From: Bosea sp. Tri-49
GTDB lineage: Bacteria; Pseudomonadota; Alphaproteobacteria; Rhizobiales; Beijerinckiaceae
Length of the DNA stretch: 64,000 bases
NCBI RefSeq assembly: GCF_003952665.1
Contig: NZ_CP017946.1
Coordinates: forward strand, 4,276,501-4,340,500
Direction of reading: 5' to 3'
The notes under the pieces are model-generated. The model was not told the DNA's origin. It searched no databases and saw only the letters and a program-made list of their open reading frames with translations. A program made the position numbers and the translations under genes. Positions within the stretch are counted from its first letter, which is position 1. Every line of letters begins with the position of its first letter. Positions 56,207 to 64,000 of the stretch are shown piece by piece.

Positions 56207-56767
56207 ATGTCCATTGCGATGCCGGGATCGCGGCTCTCCAAATCCTTCCTGGCGCTCGTCTGCGCCGGATTTGCGGGCGCTGCGGGCTTGAGCTTTTCAG
56301 CCGACCTCGCACGCGCGCAGGCCCGGCTCGTGCCGGCGCCAGTACCGGAAAACCAGGGCGACATCGGCAGGGAAGCGAAAATCGATGCCGTTACGGTGAC
56401 GGTCGATCATGCCAAAGTGCTGCGGCTGCCCGAACGGGCCCAGACGGTGATTGTCGGCAACCCGGCGATCGCCGACGTCACGGTCCAGCCCAATGGCGTC
56501 ATGGTCGTCACCGGCAAAAGCTACGGCGTGACCAACCTGATCGCTCTCGATGCCACCGGCGCCCTGTTGGCGGAATCCAGCGTGCGCGTCGGCGCGGCCA
56601 GCGACTCGATCCTGACCGTGCAGCGCGGCCTCGAGCGCGAGAGCTATTCCTGCACGCCCGATTGCCAGCCGAGCGCTCAGCTCGGCGACGCACAGCGTCA
56701 CTTCAACGAAGCCGGCGGACAAGCGGCTGCCCGCAATGCCGCGGCGGGCGGGGGCCAGAAGAGGTAG
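56207..56767 (+). CDS. Stand-alone pilus formation N-terminal domain protein (CpaC-like)
   Basis: Secreted protein of 186 residues with signal peptide ending near DLARAQA. Residues 60-130 match the N-terminal pilus/secretin domain (VTVTVDHAKVLRLPERAQTVIVGNPAIADVTVQPNGVMVVTGKSYGVTNLIALD across strands), the same domain as in CpaC. No secretin core follows; instead there is a Cys pair (C149, C153 in YSCTPDCQPS) and an Ala/Gly-rich tail. It is divergent from flp. It may be an accessory or decoy for the secretin. Start ATG 56207. Confidence 0.85.
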   Translation: MSIAMPGSRLSKSFLALVCAGFAGAAGLSFSADLARAQARLVPAPVPENQGDIGREAKIDAVTVTVDHAKVLRLPERAQTVIVGNPAIADVTVQPNGVMVVTGKSYGVTNLIALDATGALLAESSVRVGAASDSILTVQRGLERESYSCTPDCQPSAQLGDAQRHFNEAGGQAAARNAAAGGGQKR

Positions 56768-56786
56768 CCCCGCCCGGAGGCGATCG

Positions 56787-58298
56787 TCAGATCGTCTGGT
56801 TGTAGGCGCCGACTTCCGGGTTCTCGCGCAGCACGCTGTCGATCGCCTTGAACATCTCGCGCATGCGCGCTTCCGAGACCGGGCTCTCGCAGACCACGAC
56901 CAGTTCCGGCTTGTTCGAGGAGGCGCGGACCAGCCCCCAGGTGCCGTCCTCGTTGACGACGCGCACACCGTTGACGGTGATGACGTCGCGGATCGCCTGC
57001 CCGGCGATCTTGTCGCCCGCCGCCTTCATCGCCTCGATGCGCTTGGTCACCTTGTCACTGACGCCGTATTTGATCTCGTCGGCGCATTTGGCCGCCATGG
57101 TCGGCGTGCCCCAAGTCTTCGGCACCGCGGCATAGAGCTCGGCCATCGACTTATCCGGGTTGCGGTCGAGCATGTCGATCACGGCGATCGCGGTGACGAC
57201 GCCGTCATCATAGCCGCGGCCGACCGGCGCGTTGAAGAAGAAATGGCCGGACTTCTCGAAGCCAGCGAGGGCGTTGAGATCACGGACCCGGCGCTTGATG
57301 TAGGAATGGCCGGTCTTCCAGTAGTCGGTCTTGACGCCGAGCTTCTGCAGTTCCGGATCGGTCGAGAACAGGCCGGTCGACTTGACGTCGACGACGAACT
57401 GCGCGCCCGGATTGAGCTTGCCGAGGTCGCGCGCCAGCATCACGCCGATCTTGTCGGCGAAGATCTCCTCGCCATGGTTGTCGACCACGCCGCAGCGGTC
57501 GCCGTCACCATCGAAGCCGAGCGCGACGTCGGCGCCGTGCTGCTTCACGGCATCGGCCATGGCGTGCAGCATCTTCATGTCTTCGGGGTTCGGGTTGTAG
57601 CGCGGGAAGGTGTGGTCGAGCTCGGCATCCATCGGGATGACCTCGCAGCCGAGCGCCTCCAGGATCTGCGGCGCGAAGGCGCCGGCGGTGCCGTTGCCGC
57701 AGGCGGCGATGACCTTGAGCTTGCGCTTGATCTTCGGACGGTTGGTCAGGTCGGCGATGTAGCGCGCCGGGAAGTCGGGCACGAATTGATAAGAGCCCCC
57801 GCCCGAGAGGTCGAAATCGCCCGCCAGCACGAGATCGCGCAACTGCCCCATCTCGTCCGGGCCGAAGGTGACCGGGCGCTGGGCGCCCATCTTGATGCCG
57901 GTCCAGCCATTGTCGTTGTGCGAGGCGGTGACCATGGCAACGCAGGGCACATCGAGCTCGAACTGGGCGAAATAGGCCATGGGCGACATGGCGAGGCCGA
58001 TGTCGTGGACCTTGCAGCCGGCGGCCATCAGGCCGGTGACCAGCGCCATCTTGATCGAGGAGGAATAGCTGCGGAAGTCATGGGCGGTGACGATCTCGGG
58101 CTTGACGCCCATGCGCTTGATCAGCGTACCCAGGCCCATGCCGACAGCCTGCACGCCCATCAGGTTGAGCTCTTTCCCGAAGAACCAGCGCGCATCGTAT
58201 TCGCGGAAGCCGGTCGGCTTCACCATCGGCAGCGATTCGTAGTCGAAGGTGTTCGGGAAGAGCTCGGGCAGGGGCTTCGGAAACATCGGGCCATCCAT
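56787..58298 (-). CDS. Phosphomannomutase/phosphoglucomutase
   Basis: Alpha-D-phosphohexomutase of 503 residues, interconverting hexose 6- and 1-phosphates for exopolysaccharide and LPS sugar nucleotides. It has REYDARWFFG, the phosphoserine loop TASHNDNGWTG, the metal loop FDGDGDRCGVVD and the sugar-binding GxxS/H-type segment GFEKSGHFFF. The start is set at ATG 58298 (MDGPMFPKP); ATG 58286 is an alternative. The ManB/AlgC type cannot be split by eye. Confidence 0.93.
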   Translation of the reverse strand: MDGPMFPKPLPELFPNTFDYESLPMVKPTGFREYDARWFFGKELNLMGVQAVGMGLGTLIKRMGVKPEIVTAHDFRSYSSSIKMALVTGLMAAGCKVHDIGLAMSPMAYFAQFELDVPCVAMVTASHNDNGWTGIKMGAQRPVTFGPDEMGQLRDLVLAGDFDLSGGGSYQFVPDFPARYIADLTNRPKIKRKLKVIAACGNGTAGAFAPQILEALGCEVIPMDAELDHTFPRYNPNPEDMKMLHAMADAVKQHGADVALGFDGDGDRCGVVDNHGEEIFADKIGVMLARDLGKLNPGAQFVVDVKSTGLFSTDPELQKLGVKTDYWKTGHSYIKRRVRDLNALAGFEKSGHFFFNAPVGRGYDDGVVTAIAVIDMLDRNPDKSMAELYAAVPKTWGTPTMAAKCADEIKYGVSDKVTKRIEAMKAAGDKIAGQAIRDVITVNGVRVVNEDGTWGLVRASSNKPELVVVCESPVSEARMREMFKAIDSVLRENPEVGAYNQTI

Positions 58299-58462
58299 TT
58301 TCGAGGAGCGCCGGCCGTAAGGCCTGCGCGGAAACCATGCAGCGAGACGCGTGCGGAACGGACAGGCCACAGGCTACATGAATGCAGCCTGAGCATGACA
58401 GGGCGGGGACGCAAGGCCGGCATAGCCGATCGGCATGAGGTTGGGAACCGACGGCAGGCTGC

Positions 58463-58981
58463 TCAGCCGCGCAGGACCATGCGGCCGCCCTGGACCTCAT
58501 AGCCACGCAGCCGGCGCAGGAAGGATGTGCCGAGCAGGCTGACCGACAGGGCGCCGGCGGGCAGCACGACGGCCTCGACATCGCGCACCGAGATGTCGCC
58601 GAGCCGCACCTCGCGCAGCATCGTCCTGGCGCCCCGCACCACACCGTTGGCGGTGCCGAGCCCGATTGTATACGCAGCGCGGTCCGGCCTGACCCCGAGC
58701 GCGCGGGCGTCGGCGTCGGTCAGCGCGATAAAGCTCGCGCCGGTGTCGACCATCATCTTCACACGATAGTTGTCGATCGACGGGTGGACGACATAGTGGC
58801 CGCGATAGTCGGCATGCACCGTCAGCACGCGTTCAGCGTTCGCCGGCGCGCGCTCGCTCGCACCGGCCTTGGCAGGAGCCGGCGCCTGCCGGGCCATCCG
58901 ATCGAGAGTGCCGGCAGAGCCCAGCGCGAGCAGGCTGGCCAGCCCGCCAACGCCCAAGAACCAGACAATCGGCCGAGCCAT
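58463..58981 (-). CDS. Membrane-anchored retropepsin-like aspartic protease (TIGR02281-type)
   Basis: Protein of 172 residues with one N-terminal helix (VWFLGVGGLASLLALG), a spacer, and a clan AA aspartic protease domain with active-site D79-TGAS (MMVDTGASFIALT). The second conserved part is LLGTSFLRRLRGYEVQGGRMVL. It resembles the perP/TIGR02281 group, which forms dimers and acts in the periplasm. The substrate is unknown. The upstream hairpin at 59067 may end rbsK transcripts. Confidence 0.9.
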   Translation of the reverse strand: MARPIVWFLGVGGLASLLALGSAGTLDRMARQAPAPAKAGASERAPANAERVLTVHADYRGHYVVHPSIDNYRVKMMVDTGASFIALTDADARALGVRPDRAAYTIGLGTANGVVRGARTMLREVRLGDISVRDVEAVVLPAGALSVSLLGTSFLRRLRGYEVQGGRMVLRG

Positions 58982-59066
58982 GAACGGCTTCCCCTTCGCG
59001 TGTCCCTGTTGGCTACGCTGCAGGCGAAGATGCTGACCAAGCGTAAATCTGTGAGCAGAAACCGCC

Positions 59067-59093
59067 GCCGCAAGCGAGAATTCGCCTTGCGGC
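59067..59093 (-). terminator. Hairpin after rbsK, possible weak terminator
   Basis: GCCGCAAG (59067-59074) and CTTGCGGC (59086-59093) with an 11-base loop, 44 bases after the rbsK stop on the minus strand. No real T-run, so strength is doubtful. Confidence 0.4.
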
Positions 59094-59136
59094 GCAAGGT
59101 CAGCCTTAACCGCCGGTCAATGAAGCAGCCGGTGTT

Positions 59137-60045
59137 CTACAGGACACTTTTGCCCGCCAGCGCCTCGATCGCCTCGCGGCGCGGCACGCTCGGCTGGGCG
59201 CCGGCGACAGTGCAGGCCAGCGAGCCGGCGGCGAGCCCGCGCTGCAGCGCACCCGAGAAGCCGAAGCCGGCTTGCAGCGCCGCAGCGAAGGCGCCGACGA
59301 AACTGTCGCCGGCCGCAACGGTGTCGACCGCCTCGACCACCGGCGCCTCGAGCCGGCGCCGGACGCCGCCATGCCAGCCGACCGCGCCGGCGCTCCCCAG
59401 CGTGACGATGCAGGCGATACTGCGCTCGCCATCGACGCGCTGGGCGATCGCATCGGGCTCGGTCTCGTCCCAGCCGAGCGAGCGGGCCAGGATCAGCGCC
59501 TCATGCTCGTTGACGATCAGGATGTCCGTCAGCGCCAGCAACTCCGGGGCTGGTTCCCCGGCCGGAGCAAGGTTGAGGATCACTTGGCCGCCGCCGGCGC
59601 GCATCGCGCGCGCGGCCCGCAAGCACTCGCTCTCCGGCACCTCGCGCTGGAGCAGCAGGAGATCGTCCTCGCCCGGCTTCAACTCCTCGGCGGCATCGGC
59701 CTTCGCCAGCGCATTGGCGCCGGCTGCAACAACGATCTGATTGGCGCCATCGGCATCGACGGCGATGAAGGCCGCGCCGGTCGGCGCGTCGGTGCGCGCG
59801 ACGTGGGAAAGATCGACGCCATCCTCGTCCAGGAGACCGAGCGCGATCTCGGCGAAGCCGTCGCGGCCGACCGCGCCGACGAGCGTCACCTCGGCGCCGG
59901 CACGGCGGGCCGCCAACGCCTGGTTGGCGCCCTTGCCGCCGGGATGCAGGACATAGCCGGGGCCCATTACGGTTTCCCCCGCACCCGGCAAGCGCTCGAC
60001 CAGCGTCACCAGATCGACATTGAGCGAGCCGAAGACGATGATCAT
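59137..60045 (-). CDS. rbsK: Ribokinase
   Basis: PfkB-family sugar kinase of 302 residues. It has the N-terminal substrate motif GSLNVDLVTLVERLPGAGET, GGKGANQALAARRAG, and the PfkB signature with catalytic Asp DTVAAGDSFVGAFAAAL. Ribose is the best guess, which could link to the nucleoside operon 16 kb away, but no ribose transporter is nearby. It overlaps dgoK by four bases. Confidence 0.88.
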   Translation of the reverse strand: MIIVFGSLNVDLVTLVERLPGAGETVMGPGYVLHPGGKGANQALAARRAGAEVTLVGAVGRDGFAEIALGLLDEDGVDLSHVARTDAPTGAAFIAVDADGANQIVVAAGANALAKADAAEELKPGEDDLLLLQREVPESECLRAARAMRAGGGQVILNLAPAGEPAPELLALTDILIVNEHEALILARSLGWDETEPDAIAQRVDGERSIACIVTLGSAGAVGWHGGVRRRLEAPVVEAVDTVAAGDSFVGAFAAALQAGFGFSGALQRGLAAGSLACTVAGAQPSVPRREAIEALAGKSVL

Positions 60046-60938
60046 GCGTGTAGCCCGGTGGCGAGGTGGGTCACGCCGGCGATAAAGGCGTCCTCGGGCG
60101 TGATCAGCGTATGGTCGAGGCCGGCAGCGGCGAGCGCCCGGCCATAGCTCCCAGCCAGCACGCCGTCGGCGACGAGATGGATATTGGCGAGGCCACCGAA
60201 CAAAGCGCGGGCGCCTTCGATCTCCTGCGCCACCAGCAGGGCAGAGAGATAGGGGCCGACCGCACCGCCCTCCATGCGCCCGCCCAGGATCTCGCTGCGC
60301 GCATGGAAGGCGGCGTTGAGCAGGCCGCCGGGCCGCCGCGCCGCGGCAAGCCCGCGCCGCGCGCCCTCGGCTGCGTCATCGGCCACGGGCTCGCTCGCCA
60401 ACCGCGACAGGATCGAATGCTCGCGCAGCAGGCCGTAGACCTCGCCGGTCATGAAGCTGGCGAAACGCGTGATGCGGCCGCCCTTGACCTCAGCCCATTT
60501 CGAATGGGTGCCGGGCAGGCAGGCGATGCCATCGGTCAGCCTGAGGCCGACGATCAGCGTCTCCTCACCGCGCATCACGTCGAAGGCGGCCTCGTCGCAG
60601 GACAGGCCGGGCAGGATGGTCGCTTGCGTGCCGTCGTCGAGCGTAACGGCCAAGCCGGCGGCGGCGATGTTCTCGGGCGCCGCCGGGCAGGCGACATAGG
60701 GCGCCTCGACCCAGCCATTGCGGCTGCCGACCATACCGGCCAGCAACACCGCCGCATCGGGGCGCGCCTGGCGGAATTCGCCGGCGATCTCGGCGAAGGC
60801 AGCCGGGAAGCCACCAGCCGGCACCGACTGGATGCCGCGATCGGCGCTGCGCTTGGCCAGCACCGCGCCATCCTCGTCGATCAGGAAGGCGCGAACGCGT
60901 GTCGTGCCCCAGTCGAGCGCGATCAGGGGTTTCGGCAT
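60042..60938 (-). CDS. dgoK: 2-dehydro-3-deoxygalactonokinase
   Basis: ASKHA-fold kinase of 298 residues that phosphorylates 2-keto-3-deoxygalactonate in the De Ley-Doudoroff pathway for galactose. It shows LIALDWGTTRVRAFLIDEDG (ATP/Mg loop), LLAGMVGSRNGWVEAPY and LPGTHSKWAEVKGG. The usual partner genes dgoA and dgoD are not nearby; rbsK follows with a four-base overlap. Start ATG 60938. Confidence 0.92.
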   Translation of the reverse strand: MPKPLIALDWGTTRVRAFLIDEDGAVLAKRSADRGIQSVPAGGFPAAFAEIAGEFRQARPDAAVLLAGMVGSRNGWVEAPYVACPAAPENIAAAGLAVTLDDGTQATILPGLSCDEAAFDVMRGEETLIVGLRLTDGIACLPGTHSKWAEVKGGRITRFASFMTGEVYGLLREHSILSRLASEPVADDAAEGARRGLAAARRPGGLLNAAFHARSEILGGRMEGGAVGPYLSALLVAQEIEGARALFGGLANIHLVADGVLAGSYGRALAAAGLDHTLITPEDAFIAGVTHLATGLHA

Positions 60939-61006
60939 GGCAGGCTCCGGCGCGACGCCACCCAGGACGGCGGCTCATCCTGTCCATAACGCGATATCGC
61001 TGGGCT

Positions 61007-62884
61007 TCAAGGTTCGATTCCGAGCCGCTTCAACGCATCGCGCGCCTCAGTGAGATCCGGAACGAGCTTCAGTGCCGCGCGGTAGTCGGCGATCGCCTCG
61101 TCGCGCTGGCCGAGCGCCTCGCGGATATGGCCGCGGGTATCGAGCGCATAGGCCGAACCCGGGCTCGCGAGCACCGCCCGCTCGGCATCCGGCAAGGCTT
61201 CGGCCGGCCGGCCGAGCTTGTAGAGCGCCCAGGCCTTGAGGTTATAGGCTTCGCTGCGCGTATTGCCCCTGGCGATCGCCTCGCCGATATCCGCCAGAGC
61301 CTTGTCGAACTGGTCGAGGCCCGCATGGAGATAGGCCCGCTGATAAAAGGCAGGCCCGGCATTCGGCTGGCCGATATCGATCGCCGCTGTGAGGTCGGCA
61401 AGGGCGCCCGGCTTGTCACCCTTTTGCGAGCGGGCGCCGGCGCGGTCGATCAGAAACGCGCCGGCATTGCCGGGATCGAGCTCCATCGTCCGGCCGAAAT
61501 CGGCGATCGCCTTGTCGTAGTCGCGGGCACGCATATGCAGCTGGGCGCGTGTCCAATGATTGCGCGCATCGTTCGGCGAGAGCCGCAAGACGGCATCGTA
61601 GTCGGCGATCGCCGCCTCGAGCTTGCCCTGCCGTGCGAACAGATCGCCGCGGACGCGATGGGCCTCGACCAGCGCCGGATCGAGCGCAATCGCCTTGTCG
61701 AGATCGGCGAGCGCCTCAGGCTCCCGCTTGAGCTGGGCCAACAGGTTGCCGCGAACCACGAGAGCCCGGGCGAACTTCGGGTCGCTGACGAGCGCTGCCG
61801 CGAGGTCGGCGAGAACAGCCTCGTCATTGCCAAGCGGAGTGCGGGCTTCGGCCCGCGCCGTCAGCGTCGCCGGATCGTTCGGTTTCAGGCGCAGGGCGTC
61901 GTTGAAGTCGAGCACAGCACGCTCGCTATCGCCGCTCTGAAAATAGGCGGTGCCGCGATTATAGAAGGCGCCGGCATCGTTCGGGGTCAGGCGCAGAAGG
62001 TTGGTGTAGTCGGCGATCGCACGCTGCGGCTGCTTCAGCTTCATGTAGGTGGCCGCCCGCAGCTGATAGGCTTCGACCGAGCCCGTCGCGAGGCGCAAGG
62101 TCAGGTTGAACTCGGCGATGGCGCGGCCGAGCTCGCCCTGCAGAAACAGCACCTTGCCGCGCTTCACCCGGACCGAGGCGTCATTCGGCGCCAGCTTCAC
62201 CGCCTCGTCGAAATCCTTGAGCGCGAGATCGAGCTTGTTCTGCTCGGCCAGAAGGACGCCGCGATTGTACCAGGCGTTGGCGAATTTCGAGTTGAGCGTG
62301 ATCGCCTGCGAGAAATTCTCCGCGGCCTTGTCGAACTCCTTCTTGTGAAAGAAGGCAGCGCCACGATTGTCGAAAGCCTCGGTGAAGTCGCGTTTGAGCA
62401 CGATCGCCTGCGAGAAATCGGCGATGGCGAGATCGAACTCACCACCGGCGGCGTAATCGACGCCGCGATTGAAGATGAGCAGCGCGTTCTTCGGATCCCG
62501 AGCGATAGCAGCGCTGTAGTCGATGATCGCCTTCGTCCTCTCCCCCTTGTCGGAGAAGGAGACAGCCCGGTTGGCGAGGTAGCGCACCTCTCCCGGCGCC
62601 AGCGCGATCGCCGCATTCAGCTCCTGGATGGCCCGGTCGGATTCGCCGCGCTCGCGGAAGACGTCGGCGAGGCGACTATGGGCTCGCGCCCGGACAGCCG
62701 GCGGCTCACGGTCGCCGCGGGCAATGACCGCCTGGCAGCGGGCCAGAAGCTCGTCGGCCTTGTTGGTGCCGAAGCAGGCGCGCGCCTCGCGGCTGGTCTG
62801 GGCCAAGGCACTCGTTGCAGAGGTGAGTAGCAATGCCATGGCGAGCGCGGCCCAGCCTCGAAGCACTCTCAACCGTTCTCGCAT
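61007..62884 (-). CDS. Large secreted tetratricopeptide-repeat protein
   Basis: Protein of 625 residues with a signal-like N-terminus (RLRVLRGWAALAMALLLTSATSALA) and about fourteen TPR units of 34 residues, nearly end to end (for example DFTEAFDNRGAAFFHKKEFDKAAENF in two pieces). TPR rows of this kind form protein-binding solenoids; partners unknown. Its start overlaps the end of the Sel1 gene by 16 bases, so the two are coupled. Confidence 0.88.
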   Translation of the reverse strand: MRERLRVLRGWAALAMALLLTSATSALAQTSREARACFGTNKADELLARCQAVIARGDREPPAVRARAHSRLADVFRERGESDRAIQELNAAIALAPGEVRYLANRAVSFSDKGERTKAIIDYSAAIARDPKNALLIFNRGVDYAAGGEFDLAIADFSQAIVLKRDFTEAFDNRGAAFFHKKEFDKAAENFSQAITLNSKFANAWYNRGVLLAEQNKLDLALKDFDEAVKLAPNDASVRVKRGKVLFLQGELGRAIAEFNLTLRLATGSVEAYQLRAATYMKLKQPQRAIADYTNLLRLTPNDAGAFYNRGTAYFQSGDSERAVLDFNDALRLKPNDPATLTARAEARTPLGNDEAVLADLAAALVSDPKFARALVVRGNLLAQLKREPEALADLDKAIALDPALVEAHRVRGDLFARQGKLEAAIADYDAVLRLSPNDARNHWTRAQLHMRARDYDKAIADFGRTMELDPGNAGAFLIDRAGARSQKGDKPGALADLTAAIDIGQPNAGPAFYQRAYLHAGLDQFDKALADIGEAIARGNTRSEAYNLKAWALYKLGRPAEALPDAERAVLASPGSAYALDTRGHIREALGQRDEAIADYRAALKLVPDLTEARDALKRLGIEP

Positions 62885-64000
62885 CCCAACTCCCTGTCAG
62901 ATGGTCCGACCTTGCCGGAGGCCGGCTGCGGACGCCAGCGACCGACTGCGGCATTGCCGCGCCCGATCTGAGCGGCATCGAGCCTGGGCAGCAGCTTGGC
63001 TAGATCCGCCTTGGCGTCGGTTCCGTTCTGGCGCGCGGCCAGTGTCAGCCAGACGAAGGCGGCGACCGGATCGGCCCCGACGCCCTTGCCTTCGACATAA
63101 GCGCGGCCGAGATTGGTCTGGCCGTCGGCATCGCCACGCTCGGCAGCGAGCCGATAAAGGCGCGCGGCTTCGGAAGGATCCCGGGCGACGCCCGCACCGC
63201 TGGCATACATCGTGCCGAGTGCGCTCAAGGACCGGGCAAAGCCCTGGTCGGCGGCCTTGCGGAACCAGCGCAGCGCCTCGGCATTGTCGCGCGGGACGCC
63301 TTCGCCGCGTGCGTAACGAACCCCGAGGTTGTGTTGCGCCGGCACGTCGCCCGCCTCCGCGGCCTGGCGATAGAGCGCTACGGCGACGGGCAGGTCCATC
63401 GGCACGCCGTAGCCATACTGATAGGCCTTGGCCAGGTCAGTCTTGGCCGAGACGCAACCGGCGGCCTCGGCCTTACGCATCCAACTTAGCGCCGCAGTGT
63501 AGTCCCGTTCCGTGCCGCGCCCTTTCGAATAGAGGGTCACCAGGGCACGCATCGCGCCGATATGGCCTTGCTGTGCTGCCTGCGTGAAACGGGTGAAGGC
63601 GAGCGGGTCTGCCTCGGCATTGCCGCGCCGGTACAGAAGCAGGCCGAGATTGTGCTGGGCCACCATGTTGCCGCCCGCGGCGGCACGCTCGAACAGCGCC
63701 TGCGCTCTGGCTTCGTCGCGCAGCACGCCGTCTCCCATCAGATAGGCAGCCGCCAGATTGTTGATCGAGGGCGGATGACCCTGCTCGGCCGCCTGCCGAT
63801 AGAGACCGAGCGCACGCCGCGGGTCCTTTCGGACGCCCTGACCATGCTGGTAGCGCTTGCCGAGCTCGAACTGCGCCGGCGCATCGCCTCGGCCGGCCTG
63901 TTTCTGCAGGGTCGGCAGATCGAGTTGCTCCGGCGCCGGCCGGGCAGCCGGCGTCTCGGCCATCGCGCCCGCACAGAACAGCCAGCCGAAGACGGTTACA
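62869..64000 (-). CDS. Sel1-repeat protein, 5' end beyond window (partial)
   Basis: The visible 377 codons hold about eight Sel1-like repeats (GDAPAQFELGKRYQHGQGV, GDVPAQHNLGVRYARGEGV and similar). An ATG at 63963 exists, but the frame stays open to the window edge and encodes VTVFGWLFCAGAMA before ETPAARPA, the end of a signal peptide. So the true start is beyond 64000 and the protein is secreted. The C-terminus is Arg/Gly-rich. Sel1 proteins act as scaffolds; the function here is unknown. Confidence 0.85.
   Translation of the reverse strand, partial: VTVFGWLFCAGAMAETPAARPAPEQLDLPTLQKQAGRGDAPAQFELGKRYQHGQGVRKDPRRALGLYRQAAEQGHPPSINNLAAAYLMGDGVLRDEARAQALFERAAAGGNMVAQHNLGLLLYRRGNAEADPLAFTRFTQAAQQGHIGAMRALVTLYSKGRGTERDYTAALSWMRKAEAAGCVSAKTDLAKAYQYGYGVPMDLPVAVALYRQAAEAGDVPAQHNLGVRYARGEGVPRDNAEALRWFRKAADQGFARSLSALGTMYASGAGVARDPSEAARLYRLAAERGDADGQTNLGRAYVEGKGVGADPVAAFVWLTLAARQNGTDAKADLAKLLPRLDAAQIGRGNAAVGRWRPQPASGKVGPSDRELGCENG

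Noticed and set aside
61005..61022. tRNA T-arm-like GGTTCGATTCC
   Set aside because: The flanking bases do not pair as a T-stem, no acceptor or anticodon arm is found, and the bases are the last codons of the TPR gene on the minus strand.

Overview
The window is about 64 kb of GC-rich chromosomal DNA, dense with genes, from an alphaproteobacterium of the order Hyphomicrobiales (Rhizobiales). A Bosea-like or related genus is the best guess from gene content and codon use; this is inferred by eye, not by a database search. Supporting signs are a GcrA cell-cycle regulator with a cluster of GANTC (CcrM) sites upstream, a LpoA-like lipoprotein next to rsmI-yraN-gshB, a malic enzyme fused to a phosphotransacetylase-like domain, and an alphaproteobacterial cpa/tad pilus locus. 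No rRNA, tRNA, CRISPR array, prophage or insertion sequence was seen.

Layout. 1-2.9 kb: the start of argD (cut by the window edge), gcrA, a Nudix hydrolase and a twice-frameshifted ynfA remnant. 2.9-10.4 kb: a complete phosphate module, phoR-pstSCAB-phoU-phoB on the minus strand with a perfect Pho box before pstS, and a divergent polyphosphate kinase 2. 10.4-18.1 kb: a YbhN-type membrane protein, an ABC-F ATPase preceded by a candidate leader peptide and attenuator, an unknown protein, an ABC exporter-like fusion with an altered Walker A motif, and an arsR-SRPBCC-GST-SRPBCC operon with a likely self-operator. 18.2-27.6 kb: GMP reductase, a YhiN-type flavoprotein, MutS, a chemoreceptor with a LytS-type membrane sensor, and MaeB. 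27.6-33.1 kb: LpoA-like lipoprotein, rsmI, yraN, gshB, a frameshifted gene of lower GC, and a HesA/MoeB-type E1 enzyme.

33.2-43.1 kb: an SDR enzyme, then a nine-gene plus-strand operon that appears to import and break down nucleosides: BMP-family binding protein, ABC ATPase, two permeases, cytidine deaminase, purine nucleoside phosphorylase, deoxyribose-phosphate aldolase, thymidine phosphorylase and a 2-hydroxyacid dehydrogenase. A perfect AT-rich palindrome lies upstream as an operator candidate. 43-45.8 kb: NlpC/P60 peptidase, MarR regulator and M17 aminopeptidase. 45.9-56.8 kb: the tad/cpa pilus locus (tadD, tadC, tadB, cpaF, cpaE, cpaD, cpaC, cpaB, cpaA, flp and a divergent pilus N-domain protein) with CtrA-like boxes at two promoters. 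56.8-64 kb: phosphomannomutase/phosphoglucomutase, a membrane-anchored aspartic protease, rbsK-dgoK, and a TPR/Sel1 repeat pair that runs off the right edge.

The most interesting items are the leader peptide and mutually exclusive hairpins before the ABC-F gene, the PhoR kinase without a membrane anchor, the stand-alone pilus N-domain gene divergent from flp, the altered ATPase of the ABC fusion, the operator candidates before arsR and the nucleoside operon, and two genes in different stages of decay. No wholly new multi-gene system can be claimed from sequence alone.
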